A DNA stretch of 64,000 bases from Nymphaea colorata (lineage: Eukaryota > Streptophyta > Magnoliopsida > Nymphaeales > Nymphaeaceae), in assembly GCF_008831285.2 (NCBI RefSeq), contig NC_045138.2:28119934-28183933 (forward strand), read 5' to 3'. A program made the translations under genes and the position numbers. The notes under the pieces are model-generated. The model was given only the letters and a program-made list of their open reading frames with translations, did not search any database and was not told the origin of the DNA. Within the stretch, counting starts at the first letter, position 1; every line of letters starts with the position of its first letter. This document shows positions 13,891 through 25,600 of the stretch, piece by piece.

Positions 13891-14305
13891 CGGAGTCAAC
13901 TCGTGTTCGACTCGAACTCGCTCTAAAAAACTCTACTCGTGCTCGACTTGTTTATAAATGAGCCGAGTTTATAGCTTACAAAGATATTTGAAATGATAAA
14001 TGAGTCAAGTTCGAGTTTCAGAAACTCGACTCGTTTAATTTTGGCTCAACTCGCAAATTGGTACTCTATATAATGTTACCAAAGCTGGTTCAGTTACATG
14101 AGTTAAACGCTTACATGAATTACACGAGTTAATGTTTACACAAGTTAACGCTTAAACAAGTTAAATGAGTTAAACGAGTCGAATTTGAACTCTATTTTGT
14201 TTAGTCGAGTCGAGCTTGAGCTTGCTATAAGGAGCTCAACTCGAGTTTGAGCCAAACTAGAGCTCCATTTTTTTGAGCCGAGTTGAGGACTCGTGTGCAG
14301 CCCTA
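13891..14305. mobile_element. Truncated hAT-like MITE (gctcgag family)
   Basis: The right end reads GTGTGCAGCCCTA, the same terminus as the intact element at 42540-42901. The interior matches that element in reverse orientation, including the tttataaatgag and tcgactcg words and the tatataatgtt segment. The left terminal repeat is missing or too diverged to see and no 8-bp duplication is visible, so this is an old or truncated copy. Confidence 0.75.
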
Positions 14306-15286
14306 CACCTATTGCTTCATTTAGTTTTCTTTTGACTGTACACACCCTCTACAAATGGTTGTGTGCAACGCTTCATTGATAGGTGTTTCAGTTTTCACTG
14401 AAATTCTGAAGCAGTTGAGGGGGAGGGGTCTTGTTTTGAACATCTTTTTGTATTGATACTTAGATTAGAAGTTCTTAAACGAGTTATTTACCCTTGGGAT
14501 CCACGCATAGGCCGAACCAAGGAGAAGTTTGTCTCACGACCAAAGATTACTTTGCGAGGGCATTTGAGAAAATGAACATTGTGTTTTTAAGCTGCATGCA
14601 TTCTTGAAATGTTTTTATGTGTTTCTGAAAACATGATGTGATTTTGGATATCGTTTTTAGGTGAAATGACCAAAGGTTGAGCATAATTAAACTATGTATT
14701 GTGAAACAAAAACATGTCATATTTTAAAATACAAGTTATAAGAACATGTGTTTCAAAAATACAACGTTCTTTTTTTTTTTTTAATCAAAAACCCTTTACA
14801 AGGCGCCTATAAATGGGAATAAGTGTGAATGGAAAAAAGATAAATCACTTTTTAACATCCAAACTCGCTTTTGTTCCCTCTTTTTTTTTTCAATGCTTGA
14901 AGATGGAGGCCGTCTGGTCTTAATTTGCTTGCAAATTTTAAGTGAACTCTTCGTGATCAACGTCTTTGCTAAGAAGGAAGTGGATCGGGTTTGACCATGC
15001 AACCCTACTTTAGATTTAAAAAAAAAATATAAAATTTACTTAAATTTTAAAATTTTATTTATATTTCGGTCTTTATTACAAAAAAGTTTTAACTCTGCCC
15101 TTACTAAACGTGGTCACGTGCTATCTGGGCCAGAAAAGATACTGGTTCCACTAACGAGATCCGGTCCAAATATGATCCAAAACTTGGCCGGGTCATGAGA
15201 TAAACTCTTCCATGTTCCCGCCCGACGTGGTATGGATTTAATGAATGGCAGTCCGTGGGACCGGGAAACTCTGCTGCGTTTTTTAG

Positions 15287-15403
15287 CCGTTACCCGCTCC
15301 AGTGGGCCCCACCATTTTTTTTCTTCGATTTTGGTCCGTATATTACTCGAGGAAAAAGAATAGGCGTGGAACTTTAAAATTAAAGAGAGAGAATCCGACC
15401 GTT
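15287..15403 (-). promoter_or_regulatory. Two MSA-like mitotic activator cores
   Basis: On the minus strand AACGG occurs at 15287-15291 (in context TAACGGCTA) and at 15399-15403 (CAACGGTC). AACGG is the core of the M-specific activator element bound by three-repeat MYB factors in G2/M plant promoters. They lie about 100 and 215 bases before the Aurora ATG. The outer consensus bases are only partly met, so this is suggestive and rests on the gene's known mitotic role. Confidence 0.4.
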
Positions 15404-15502
15404 GCCGCTCTTTATTTCAAACGCTTTCGTTCTCCTTCGTCCTCGTCGACGTCGTCGTCATTTCCCTTCTCGAGTTCCTCAGCGAAAACCCTTTTGTTGG
15501 CA

Positions 15503-18500
15503 ATGGGTATGGCCGTTCCCCCGGATCCAGACCACCACAAGGTAAAGGAAATAGTCTCCATCTGAAAAGTTTTTAGCAGATCGTGGTCTAGGGTTTATGA
15601 TTCGGGAATTCTGGGGTTTTTCGACTGATCAGCGTTTAATCTTTTCTTTTGAAGGACTCGCCGTCGATGGAGGGGTTGGAGAAGAAGGAGAGAAGGTGGA
15701 CGCTCAACGATTTTGAGATAGGGAAGCCTCTCGGGAGGGGGAAGTTTGGGAACGTCTACTTGGCCCGGGAGAAGAAGGTGAGGGGGAAGGGTTTTTTTCT
15801 TTTTCCTATTTTTGAGGGTTTTTTTCCAGTCTTGAAAAATAAGTTTAATTCGGGGGACATTTGCCATTTTTTTCGTCTTCGGATCTCTTTTCCTTTTTTC
15901 TTTCTTTCTAATTTTCCATTTGATCTGTTTCTTGTTCATCTTCGTGATTCATCAATGATCATGAAGAGGGCCCTAGTTTAGGGTTTGGAAATGTATTACG
16001 TTCTAGGGCTTGGTTTCCTCTGATGAAGGCGGCTTAGGTGATGGTGTTAAAGCATCGTCTCGACCCCTCATTTTCCATGACCGACCATCATGGTTGTCCT
16101 GTCCCATTTCGACGCAGAATAGGTCATGCAAGAACACGAGATTTGGTACAATTACGATCGTGCGTCGTAGTTGTTGATGCGTCCCACAGAACATTTCTCA
16201 GCATTCCTGTTGTGCCTCTCCCACCAGTTGCTGCAGTATTCGGCGTTGGGAAGTGCAACGATGTTCCATTGCCAGGTGGTGTCGATAGTTTATATAAGGC
16301 GTATGGTCTTATCTCTGTGTCCGGGGACACTCTAAATGTTAGAAGGAAAATTTATCCGAATTTTTTTCTTCACCACGTTTGTCGATCGGTTTGTTTAACA
16401 TATTTTCACATTTTCTTGTGTCCTGAATGGTATGCTTTTGGTGCAGAGCAAATATATAGTGGCGCTGAAAGTTCTGTTTAAAAGTCAACTTAAGCAATCC
16501 CAGGTTGAACACCAACTGCGCCGAGAAGTAGAGATCCAGAGCCACTTGCGGCATCCTAATATACTTCGTTTGTATGGATATTTCTACGATCAGGTGCGAG
16601 TTTTTTATAGTAGTTTTGTTTTATTATACATTATTAACTGAAATCTAAATTAGTTTAGGCTTTTGGCCAATGAGTAGGCTTCTCTTATCCAAGTTCTCTT
16701 TTGGATGCTAGACTCGAGTTTACTTGATTTTGGAGTATGCAGCAAAAGGTGAGCTGTATAAAGAGTTACAGAGGTGCAAGTACTTCCCAGAAAAGCGAGC
16801 TGCAACAGTAAGTTCACTTGAATCAATACAGTGTGCTTCTGTGGTGTTTGTCTTTGTCTTCGGGAAATCTACCCTGAAATTTTATTGCTTTGTAAGTGAA
16901 TACACGTGCGTGAAAGTCAAGATCAATTGAACATTTTACAGCAGATGCTAGCCATTTTCATGATCAATGTCACATATTTTTCAACAGAAGTTGCCAAGAT
17001 GGTCATCTGAAACAATTCATTGTGCTCTGCGGCTCTGCCTATGTCAAGTGATCTCTTTGATGGATTCTGAAAGTTACCAATCTTCATGATTTCCCCAGAT
17101 GCCACTCATGTTATTATCACGTCTCTTAATGAGCCGAAAGAACCCATCCCCAGCCTTTAGATAATGCTTAATAAGCCAACCAATTTACAATACCAATAAC
17201 GGAATGCTTATGTTTATGTTTGTCTTGCAGTATATTGCTTCTTTGGCACAAGCACTGATTTACTGCCACGGGAAGCACGTCATACACCGAGATATTAAGC
17301 CGGAGAACCTGCTAGTTGGTGTGCAGGTAATGGTTTGCAAGCAAACATTTATTGTGCGTGTCACTTACAATAAAAGTGAATAGCTCAGATGGATGTGTTT
17401 TACAGGGCGAGCTAAAGATTGCTGATTTTGGGTGGTCTGTGCATACTTTTGATAGAAGACGGACGATGTGTGGGACATTGGACTATCTTCCTCCTGAAAT
17501 GGGTAAGTTGGAAGAATGAACTAATTATGGTTGGTTATGCAACACAAACGATACTAAAAACCCAGCTGTGGGAAAGCCACTAAGGTGGGTACTGTACTGT
17601 GTGGGTGCCCAAGCGGGGGGAGGATCTGGTTTGCTCCACTGAGTTGGAGTGTTTATGTTGCTTCCGTTGTCGCTTGAATTAACTTGGACTGGGACTTGGA
17701 TTAAGGCCCTATCAAAGTTGTCATAAACGTTTTACATAATGTACCTTTTTGGAGACAAACTGAATTGCTTTATGGGTTTGACCAGTTATTTGCTACTTTT
17801 GATACATTTTCAGTTCATATTAACATCTGCGATTTGCTTGCAGTGGAAAGCAGAGAACACGATGCCAGTGTGGATATTTGGAGTCTGGGGGTATTATGCT
17901 ATGAATTTCTCTATGGAGTACCTCCCTTTGAGGCAAAGGAACACTCTGACACATACAGGAGGTATTCTGTTTCTGCCCTGGATTTTCTATTCATGAGGCT
18001 CCTTTCTACTGGGCTGGAGCGTTTTCAATTACTGTCTACAAAAAAAAAAAAGTAGTGGGGGCAGCTTTTGCTGTCAATCATGGTTGCATTCCTGAGTTTT
18101 GGCAATCACACGAGTAGTAGTGACAGAGATTAATGTTTCTTTTGGTCTTCTTTACTGAAAGCCACAGGAACGTTTATGTGCTTTTTGATGCTTGCTGAAC
18201 AAAAGTTTGAGCAGGTTATCTGACAGTTTTTCTGCTACTACCAATGCAGGATTGTAAAAGTTGATTTGAAGTTTCCGCCCAAGCCGATTGTTTCTGCAGC
18301 AGCCAAGGATCTAATTAGTCAAGTCTGTACTCATTTTTTCCCTTTTCCAAATTTCCCTCTCTGTGATAGTGGTTTTACTCGTGCTGCCAAAAGGGAAACA
18401 AAAACACTCACGATCTGTATTTGTTGCTGTGCAGCTACTTGTCAAAGATTCGTCCCAGCGTTTACCTCTGCATAAACTTCTCGAGCATCCATGGATCATC

Positions 18501-18536
18501 CAAAATGCTGATCCATCAGGAATATATAGGCCTTGA
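15503..18536 (+). CDS. AUR1: Aurora kinase, alpha type (AUR1/AUR2-like)
   Basis: Nine exons: 15503-15541, 15655-15777, 16447-16593, 16712-16807, 17231-17326, 17406-17502, 17844-17961, 18250-18322, 18435-18536, joined in frame to 296 residues. Kinase motifs in order: GRGKFGNV glycine loop, VALK with Lys62, HRDIKPEN with Asp156, DFGW with Asp174, activation-loop Thr187 in [13 protein letters not shown] replaces the usual APE, and SVHTF and [13 protein letters not shown] mark the alpha group rather than AUR3. The N-terminus before the kinase domain is short, with no obvious destruction box. Alpha Auroras act on spindle microtubules and the cell plate and orient formative divisions, with TPX2-type activators. 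Exon 8 to 9 uses donor gtctgt, weaker than the others. MSA-like cores upstream fit G2/M expression. Confidence 0.95.
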
Positions 18537-19673
18537 TAGTTCGAGAGATGTATTTGTGATTTGATATCCAATCCCAGGCTTTCACGGTCAAAGCCTTGCA
18601 TTCTTTGTCGAGGAAAATGTGCTGGTTTTCATGCTATATAGATGTATGATATATAAAGAGGATAATGCTTCCTTTTCAACATTTCTGTCATTCATATAAT
18701 GTTTTAGTCTTCAACTTGACACACTCTCTCTCTCTCGATGCTATGACTACTTTTATTCATAACCCGTCAAGTTGATTTCTTTATTCTCCACGCTTGGTAG
18801 AAGAAATTTTCCAATGACTCAAATCTTAATTTCTCAATATATCAACTTAGGCAGGCGCCCGTTAAAAGAATCCCTCGGTTTGCGTCTCTTGTGCAAAATT
18901 CATCCGGTCTCCTCCAAAAATATCATCCTTCAATCTGATCCAGTAAATGCTAGTACATATGCCCATGGTCTCACAGTGCGCCTGAGTTAGTGAATGGGAC
19001 AGGGAAACAGTGCGCCTGAGTTAGTGAATGGGACAGGGAACCTTCAAATTGAAGGGGAGATCAAGAGCCCAGTACAATGCAGAGTGCGTGTTTCACAACT
19101 GGAAATGTCCACCTAAACCCACCTTGTCGAAATATAATGAGCAATAAAAAATGATGCTGCCGTGTGCTTGCCTTGCATGAAGTTTCTGACTGGAGTGACT
19201 TTCATTTCTAGGCTTCTCATAATATCAGAAAGGCGACCTTTGAAGCTAAATTGATACTATGAGTGACAAACAATGCATATTAGACTAAACTTTTTGTAAT
19301 GAAATGTTACACCGAGAGGTCAGGTTGGCTGGACCTAGAACTAAGAGAGGGTTAGCCGACACTGGCGCTTGGTTCAGTCTTTTGTGCATATTAGATTCAG
19401 ACTCGGATCCGATTTTGTAAACCTGAATTTGTATTGGCAATCCCACGAGAGGAGGACTGTCTTGAGTCCAGCTGAACGGGTGCGGATCTAATCATATCAG
19501 ACCCGAACCTTCTTCTACACAAGCAGTCGCACTGGGCAAGACATGCGCGCGGGAACGGCGAGCCGAGCCTCCTGGCGTGGGCGCGCGCCGTATTTTGCTC
19601 CTTTCTCTCCATCCTTCTGTTTGAAAAAACTGGAGAGTCGGTTCGCCTCCTTGCAAGTACCCCTGCCATCTCT
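18537..19673. other. Aurora 3' region and RadA upstream region
   Basis: No gene. It holds the Aurora 3' UTR, a 34-bp exact tandem duplication at 18973-19040 and the GC-rich leader of RadA from about 19530. GC content rises sharply at the RadA first exon, as is common at plant 5' gene ends. Confidence 0.5.
18973..19040. repeat. 34-bp exact tandem duplication
   Basis: The unit begins acagtgcgcctgag and ends gggacagggaa. Two back-to-back copies look identical, which points to a recent event. Confidence 0.95.
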
Positions 19674-22600
19674 ATGCAGGGTGCTCTCACTCGCCTCTCC
19701 TTCTGCCCACGCATGCAGCCCTTCCGTCGCCTCCTCCATTTCGTTGCCGCCGTCCGAAGAAGCCCGACTCTGCCCGCCGGCGTGTTCTGCCGATGTCCCG
19801 ACGGGCCGAGCCCTAGGGGCATTTGTAGGGCTCTTAGTTCTCGAGCCCGCGGGGACGATCTTAGCAGCGGCGACGAGAGGTTCTCTCTGCCGGAGTCGAG
19901 AGTGACAAGAAAGCGGACGGGCAAGACCCGGGTGTCGTGGGTCTGTGAGAACTGCGGTGAGTCATTCGGCCAGTGGTGGGGCACTTGCCAATCCTGCAAG
20001 CTCGTCGGGACGCTCCGCCAATTCTCGGAATTGGAGGCTGCTGGCGCGGGGGAGAGGAGACGGGGCTCCGAGGTGGCGGAGGGTGTCACCAGGTCATGGT
20101 TCCAACAGGGCTCAGGCGAGGCGCGGCCGCTCAGTTTGGCGGACGTCAGCAAGAGGGTCAATCCGGCTGAGTGGCGGATTCCTCTGTGAGTTCTCCTTGT
20201 CATGTTCTACTCTACTTCGGTCTTCCTGTCGTAGCTTTCATAATTTCGTGTACGTGCTTTAGCTTCTTGTTTTAGTTTTTTTTTATATGCTCTATATTTG
20301 TTCTGCACTCTATCCGAAGAAATATTGTGTACTATTTTCTAAATGAATGAGATTGGGCACCTGTGCGCTTATGAGTTTGTGGAATGGCTGGCAGAAGGTT
20401 TCGACTGATCCCGCGAACTCTTGGAAAATGTGAAACCGAAACTTTACTATATACTCAATTAACAATAATCACAAAATAGCTTTCTGATAATTGAATCAGT
20501 TTTTCCTGATTTCGGAGTGCACCTTTAATATTAAAAATATCGTAGTTTTTTTTAAATTTATATATTTCTGCGTGCCTTTGAGTTTATGCTTCGGTGAAAG
20601 TCTAATTTATAGTTTTACCGTGGCATTTAGCGAGTTGTTAGAATTTCCACAAATGCTATATCACAACGTGCAGTTTGTAATTCACCTTTGCCAATTGATG
20701 TTTCTTGGTGTTCTTATTTTCTTTTTATGATTTATATTTAGTTTGATCTGATACGGGTTGTTATTTGAAACTTTTATGACTATGTTTTGATTTAATTCTC
20801 TTTAATCAAAGCTACATTTTTATATGTGAAAAGCCTAACTTTTTCTGATATTTCATCAATCAAATTTGTGCAGTAAAAGTACTGGTTTCTATTAAATATC
20901 TATTGTATTGTCTTCTTGTACTTACAATGATATTTTCTATTGTCTATCCCTGGTTGTTATATTGGTTCTTATTTTGTATTATTCCTTACTATTTTTATGC
21001 ATTTCTTGTTTTAGCTTTTATACTAATTCATGGAGCTATTCTTGTTGCTTGAATATCAGATCTGGACTTTTTGGGATGGAGGTTGCAAGGGTTCTTGGTG
21101 GAGGAGTTGTGCCAGGTATTAAAAAATTTTCTCATGTGCTGTTCTTTTATTTCTCATGTGTTGTTCATATTTCAAATCTGCTGGAAGGTTGATAGTTTTA
21201 AGTTCAAGTAATGGTGTGGAAGACAAACTGAAATTTTGATATCATATTGTACACTATCTAAGAAATGCAGTCAACTTTAATATTCTATGCTCATTTTTTA
21301 TGATGCCTTGTTAGGATAATATTGACATATTAGGCATCCACTGTGAGCTGTGAGATTTGGATTGTGCTTTTAAGTTTATTTCTTCACCATCCTATACTGT
21401 AGATTAGCTATTATGCAACGCTATGAACTGTAATTTTAGCATAAATTACTTTCTTAAATTTGCTTTATAATGTCGAAGCATCTTCCTGTGTGAATTGAGG
21501 AAAATGCAATATATCATGATGTAATTGATCCTCTGTAGTGATTATCATATTGAACTTTATGTATTTCTTGTCCTTCTTACGGTATGTCAGTAGTTATTTT
21601 GTTCGTGCGTCAGTTGAACATTTTAGCTGTTATTTGTAGGCTCCTTAATTTTAATTGGTGGTGATCCTGGTGTTGGGAAAAGTACATTTTTATTGCAGGT
21701 ATTACCCCTTTTTTATTCTTTTTGTTGTTCGTTGCACAAGTTTCTTAGTTCTTGAAGCTCTTGATTAGTCTGATTACTGACATAGAGGATGGTCACCTTG
21801 TTCCACTAAGTATCAGTTTCCAAATATATTACAAGAAATGTTAGAATGTTGCTTCCATTTATGTTGTAGATTGCTGCTATGCTCGCTGAAGGATGTGATG
21901 CCAGTGGCCCTGCTCCTGTTGTATATGTCTCAGGTGAAGAGGTTAGATGTCCTTTTTTCACATTCGTATCTGGGATGTTTCCTTTCATTACGTTTGAAGA
22001 TGACATTTTCCTTCCTATTTCAGAAAAGGGGTGTGGGAAATTTGCACAATTTTAAGTCATTTCCTGATGTCTTATCTTCCTTCGGTCATACTTTATTGTC
22101 CTTTTGCTTGTCTGGTTAAAAAAAAATGTGGCTGCTCTGTTTTGTTGGTTGGCAAGTTGAGTTAGGCAGATTCCCGTCAACTTATACGAGTAGGCAATAG
22201 CTACTGTACCCCTAGTATCCTCCAGCATGAGGATGGTGTGTCTCCCTCACCAGGTGGATGGAACTTTTGTCGGTAACTTGGCTGTTTATTGTTGGTAGAA
22301 TTTACTAAATCACAATGGTGGTCCTTGCATGACAGAGCATCGAGCAGATTGGCAATCGTGCTGATCGCATGCAAATTGGGACTGGATACCTTTTTCTATA
22401 TTCAAGTACTGACATTGAGGTATTGACCTATCTGATTGAATGCTCAATTATGATATTGTTTGTATATCTGGGGCAGTTTCTGTTGGGTGATTTTCTGTCA
22501 CTTCCTTTTTACTCATCATTTATTGGATTCAAGTATATCCTGATAGTCTCCGGGATTCTGGGTTTTAGTTTTATAAGAATATCATAGCATTCAGTAACTG

Positions 22601-25600
22601 AATGTGTATCATATATTTTTGGCCGCCACCGGTACACTTCTTCACAAACTCTATCTTGATATTCATGCTTGAAGAAGGAATTCGTCAATAATTTTGGGCA
22701 ACTTCAGTCAGCCTGTTGTCTGGATGATAAGTCTGTTCTGAGCATATTTCTTTTATTGTTTATGCTATTCAATACGTTATTCAAAAGAACCAAAAATGCA
22801 TCATGTGGAGCTGAAAATGGAAAACTAAAAAGCGAAAGTTTGCAAAGTTAGTCTCGTAATCTGTTTTCCGTTTTACTGTATTTGTTTTAAACTGTCAAAC
22901 CTTCCACCCTTGTAAGGCTTTTACATTCATGTACCAGTACCATAGTTGAAATAATATAATAAAATGACTATTAGTTCATGAGGCACATGATATGTTTATG
23001 TCATTTTTTTTTCTTTCCTTGCAATTGACTTTTTCTTTTTTTGTTCTTAGGATATCTTGGAAAAAATCCTAGTGCTTTCTCCTCGAGCTCTAATTGTTGA
23101 CTCTATTCAAACTGTATACTTAAAAGGTGTGCCTGGAAGTGCAGGAAGTGTTTCGCAGGTTTGCACTTGCCATTATTTTTCAAAATTTGGGTTGTTTGTC
23201 TCTGTTTTGGTATGCCCTGTGGACCATATTATAAGATGGTTGTGCTGTTTTAAGATAATTTGTGCTTGCTTCTAGGGTAGAATATCTTTGACATAGTGAT
23301 TTGTTTTAGAGCTTCTAATTGCTTAGTTGTCTTTAATGTTTACGTTATGTCTTTTAAGTTTTTAACACCATTTTTTATTGTAGGTCAAGGAATGCACTTC
23401 TGCATTGCTGCGTTTTGCCAAGCAAACAAATGTCCCTGTGTTTCTGGTGTGTTACATTCTACATAGTCTACTAAACAGCGTTACATATAAGCCTCTTTCC
23501 CTCTCTCCCACATATGTTTGCATGTGTGTGGGTACATTGGGAAACAGCAAAGAAAATGTATAAAATGTATGTATATATACTACACACACACACACACACA
23601 CACACATAAACGAAATGACATCAACCAAAAAGACAGCCTCTACACTTCCCAGTCACTTTTTTATAAAAAGTGAAGCTCCATGAATAATCCTTTGCAAAGG
23701 AAAAATGAGGTGCACATGTTGGGTAAACTGCATCCACCATCTTTTTTTTTTATATATTTTTTTATCTAAAAAAGTATTATTTTATAGCTATTCTTGTTTT
23801 TATCAACTCAAATCTTATAAAATTTTGAAGTTACTTTTGTTCTATGTTGCATGCTTCATAAAGTATTTCAGGGTTTTGTAGGATCTATTGATTGGTGATG
23901 ATAAATTGCTTTTTGTGCTTTGATAATGTCTTACCATTTTATACTGATTCTTTAATTTTGGTGCCTCCATTTTTCAGATTGGGCACGTTACAAAAACTGG
24001 AGACATTGCTGGCCCACGTGTACTAGAGCACATTGTTGATGCTGTTCTGTATATGGAAGTTGGTATTCTATATTCATTTATTGTGCTTTTCCACTTTATA
24101 GATAAATAAGAAGGCATTTTCCTCCTGTTATTCTTTCAAGTTTCAACATTTGCGGGCTAAGAAAAGTAGTTCTGTCATCAGTTGAGATTTGTAATGTGGA
24201 AGTTGTGGGAGCCTGGGAGATTATAGTGTTCCTTTGGTGTTCTAGTGGAAGCAAATGGTACAGATGACTGCTTGCATGTTTCATATTCTTTCTTGTGATA
24301 AAATTATCTTTATTTCTTCATTTATCTTGTTGCAGTTGTCTCTCAGTTACTTCTTTAAAATTAGGATATGCTTCTTGGAACTTTAACTGTAGTTTAACAA
24401 ATCCTTTTTCAGTATCAATTTTTCTCTTGAAGGGGTCCATGTACATAATGTGTTGCTGGTTCCTGCTGTTTCTCATGCATCTTTTGTTTATGATTGGTTT
24501 AACTTTTACGTGACTATTTGTATCAGGGATAAATTGATGAATACATTTAAAGACAATCTGGTACTCCTATAGCGCCATAGGTTTTACATAATGGGATTAG
24601 AGTGGTCATGAGCCATGCTGCTATTCTTCAATATTATCTTACTAGTTCTAGCCTACTGACCAGGCATTGGTTTTCCTGTTTTACTAGCATGACATTATCT
24701 ATGTGGCATTATGTTTATTAGGCTCAAACACATTGCTCAGTTCTGCGAGTGCTACATACTCTTTGCTAGTTAATTTTCATATGTGGTAACCACTTTCGAC
24801 TACAAAATAGATGGCACATGTATAGAATACATACATTGCCTATTGGCCTTTGAGCAGTCCGAAGTCTTCATATGTAGAGTAGATATGTATAGAATACATA
24901 CATTGCCCACTGGCCTTTGAGCAGTCCGAAGTCTTCATATGTAGAGTAGATATGTATAGAATACATACATTGCCCATTGGCCTTTGAGCAATCCGAAGTC
25001 TTCATATGTAGAGTAGATATTTGGTCCATTAGTCCTGGAGAAATTCTAGGCTCTAATAGTCGTTCTACACTAAATCAACAGCCAATGATGATATAGTATC
25101 GTCCCAATTGTCTTGATATATCAAATAATAGTTGTCTAGAGAGTCATTCCTTAGTTTTGGTGTGGCTTGTTGTAGCATTAATGTAGTTTGTGTCTTTTTG
25201 GTTGATAAAAGTGGAAAGCACTTTTGTTTTACTTTTGGTGTTCCACATGGTAGCGGTTGCGGTTCTTGAAATGTATTGTCAAAATCATGAATAACTGTTT
25301 CATGTGTTTCTAAAAATCCTATCAGCAGGAATAACTTTGCCTCCTCCCTTTTTGGGAGTAAATTTCCTATTTTTAGAAATTTACCTGATTCGTTTTGTAT
25401 TTTCTTAATTTTTATGCTGTTGAATTTTATTCCTGATTGGACATTGATGATAGGTTTTCTTTTTTTGGTACAGGGTGAGAGATACATGTCCCATCGTTTG
25501 TTGCGGTCTGTAAAGAACCGTTTTGGATCCACCGACGAGGTTGGTCTAAAAGACTCCCTTCAGACATGAAATTTTTTAATTGATTTTGAGGATTAAAAGA

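Larger units (their letters stand above)
13256..15502. promoter_or_regulatory. Shared head-to-head upstream region
   Basis: This stretch separates the starts of AP-4 sigma and Aurora kinase. It contains a truncated hAT-like MITE (13891-14305), AT-rich filler and, near the Aurora end, two AACGG cores. The MITE makes it unlikely that the two genes share one compact bidirectional promoter. Confidence 0.5.

Noticed and set aside
16038-16481. 147-codon plus-strand frame between Aurora exons 2 and 3
   Set aside because: It lies in an Aurora intron, runs into exon 3 in the wrong frame and shows no family motif.
19397-20203. 268-codon minus-strand open frame
   Set aside because: Antisense to the GC-rich first exon of RadA, which is clearly coding on the plus strand; GC-rich exons leave few stops on the other strand.
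24819-25019. CRISPR-like array
   Set aside because: Copies are directly adjacent with no unique spacers, and the genome is a plant's.
25065-25532. 155-codon minus-strand frame in RadA intron 8 and exon 9
   Set aside because: Antisense to exon 9 and rich in Lys/Asn from AT-rich intron DNA; chance frame.
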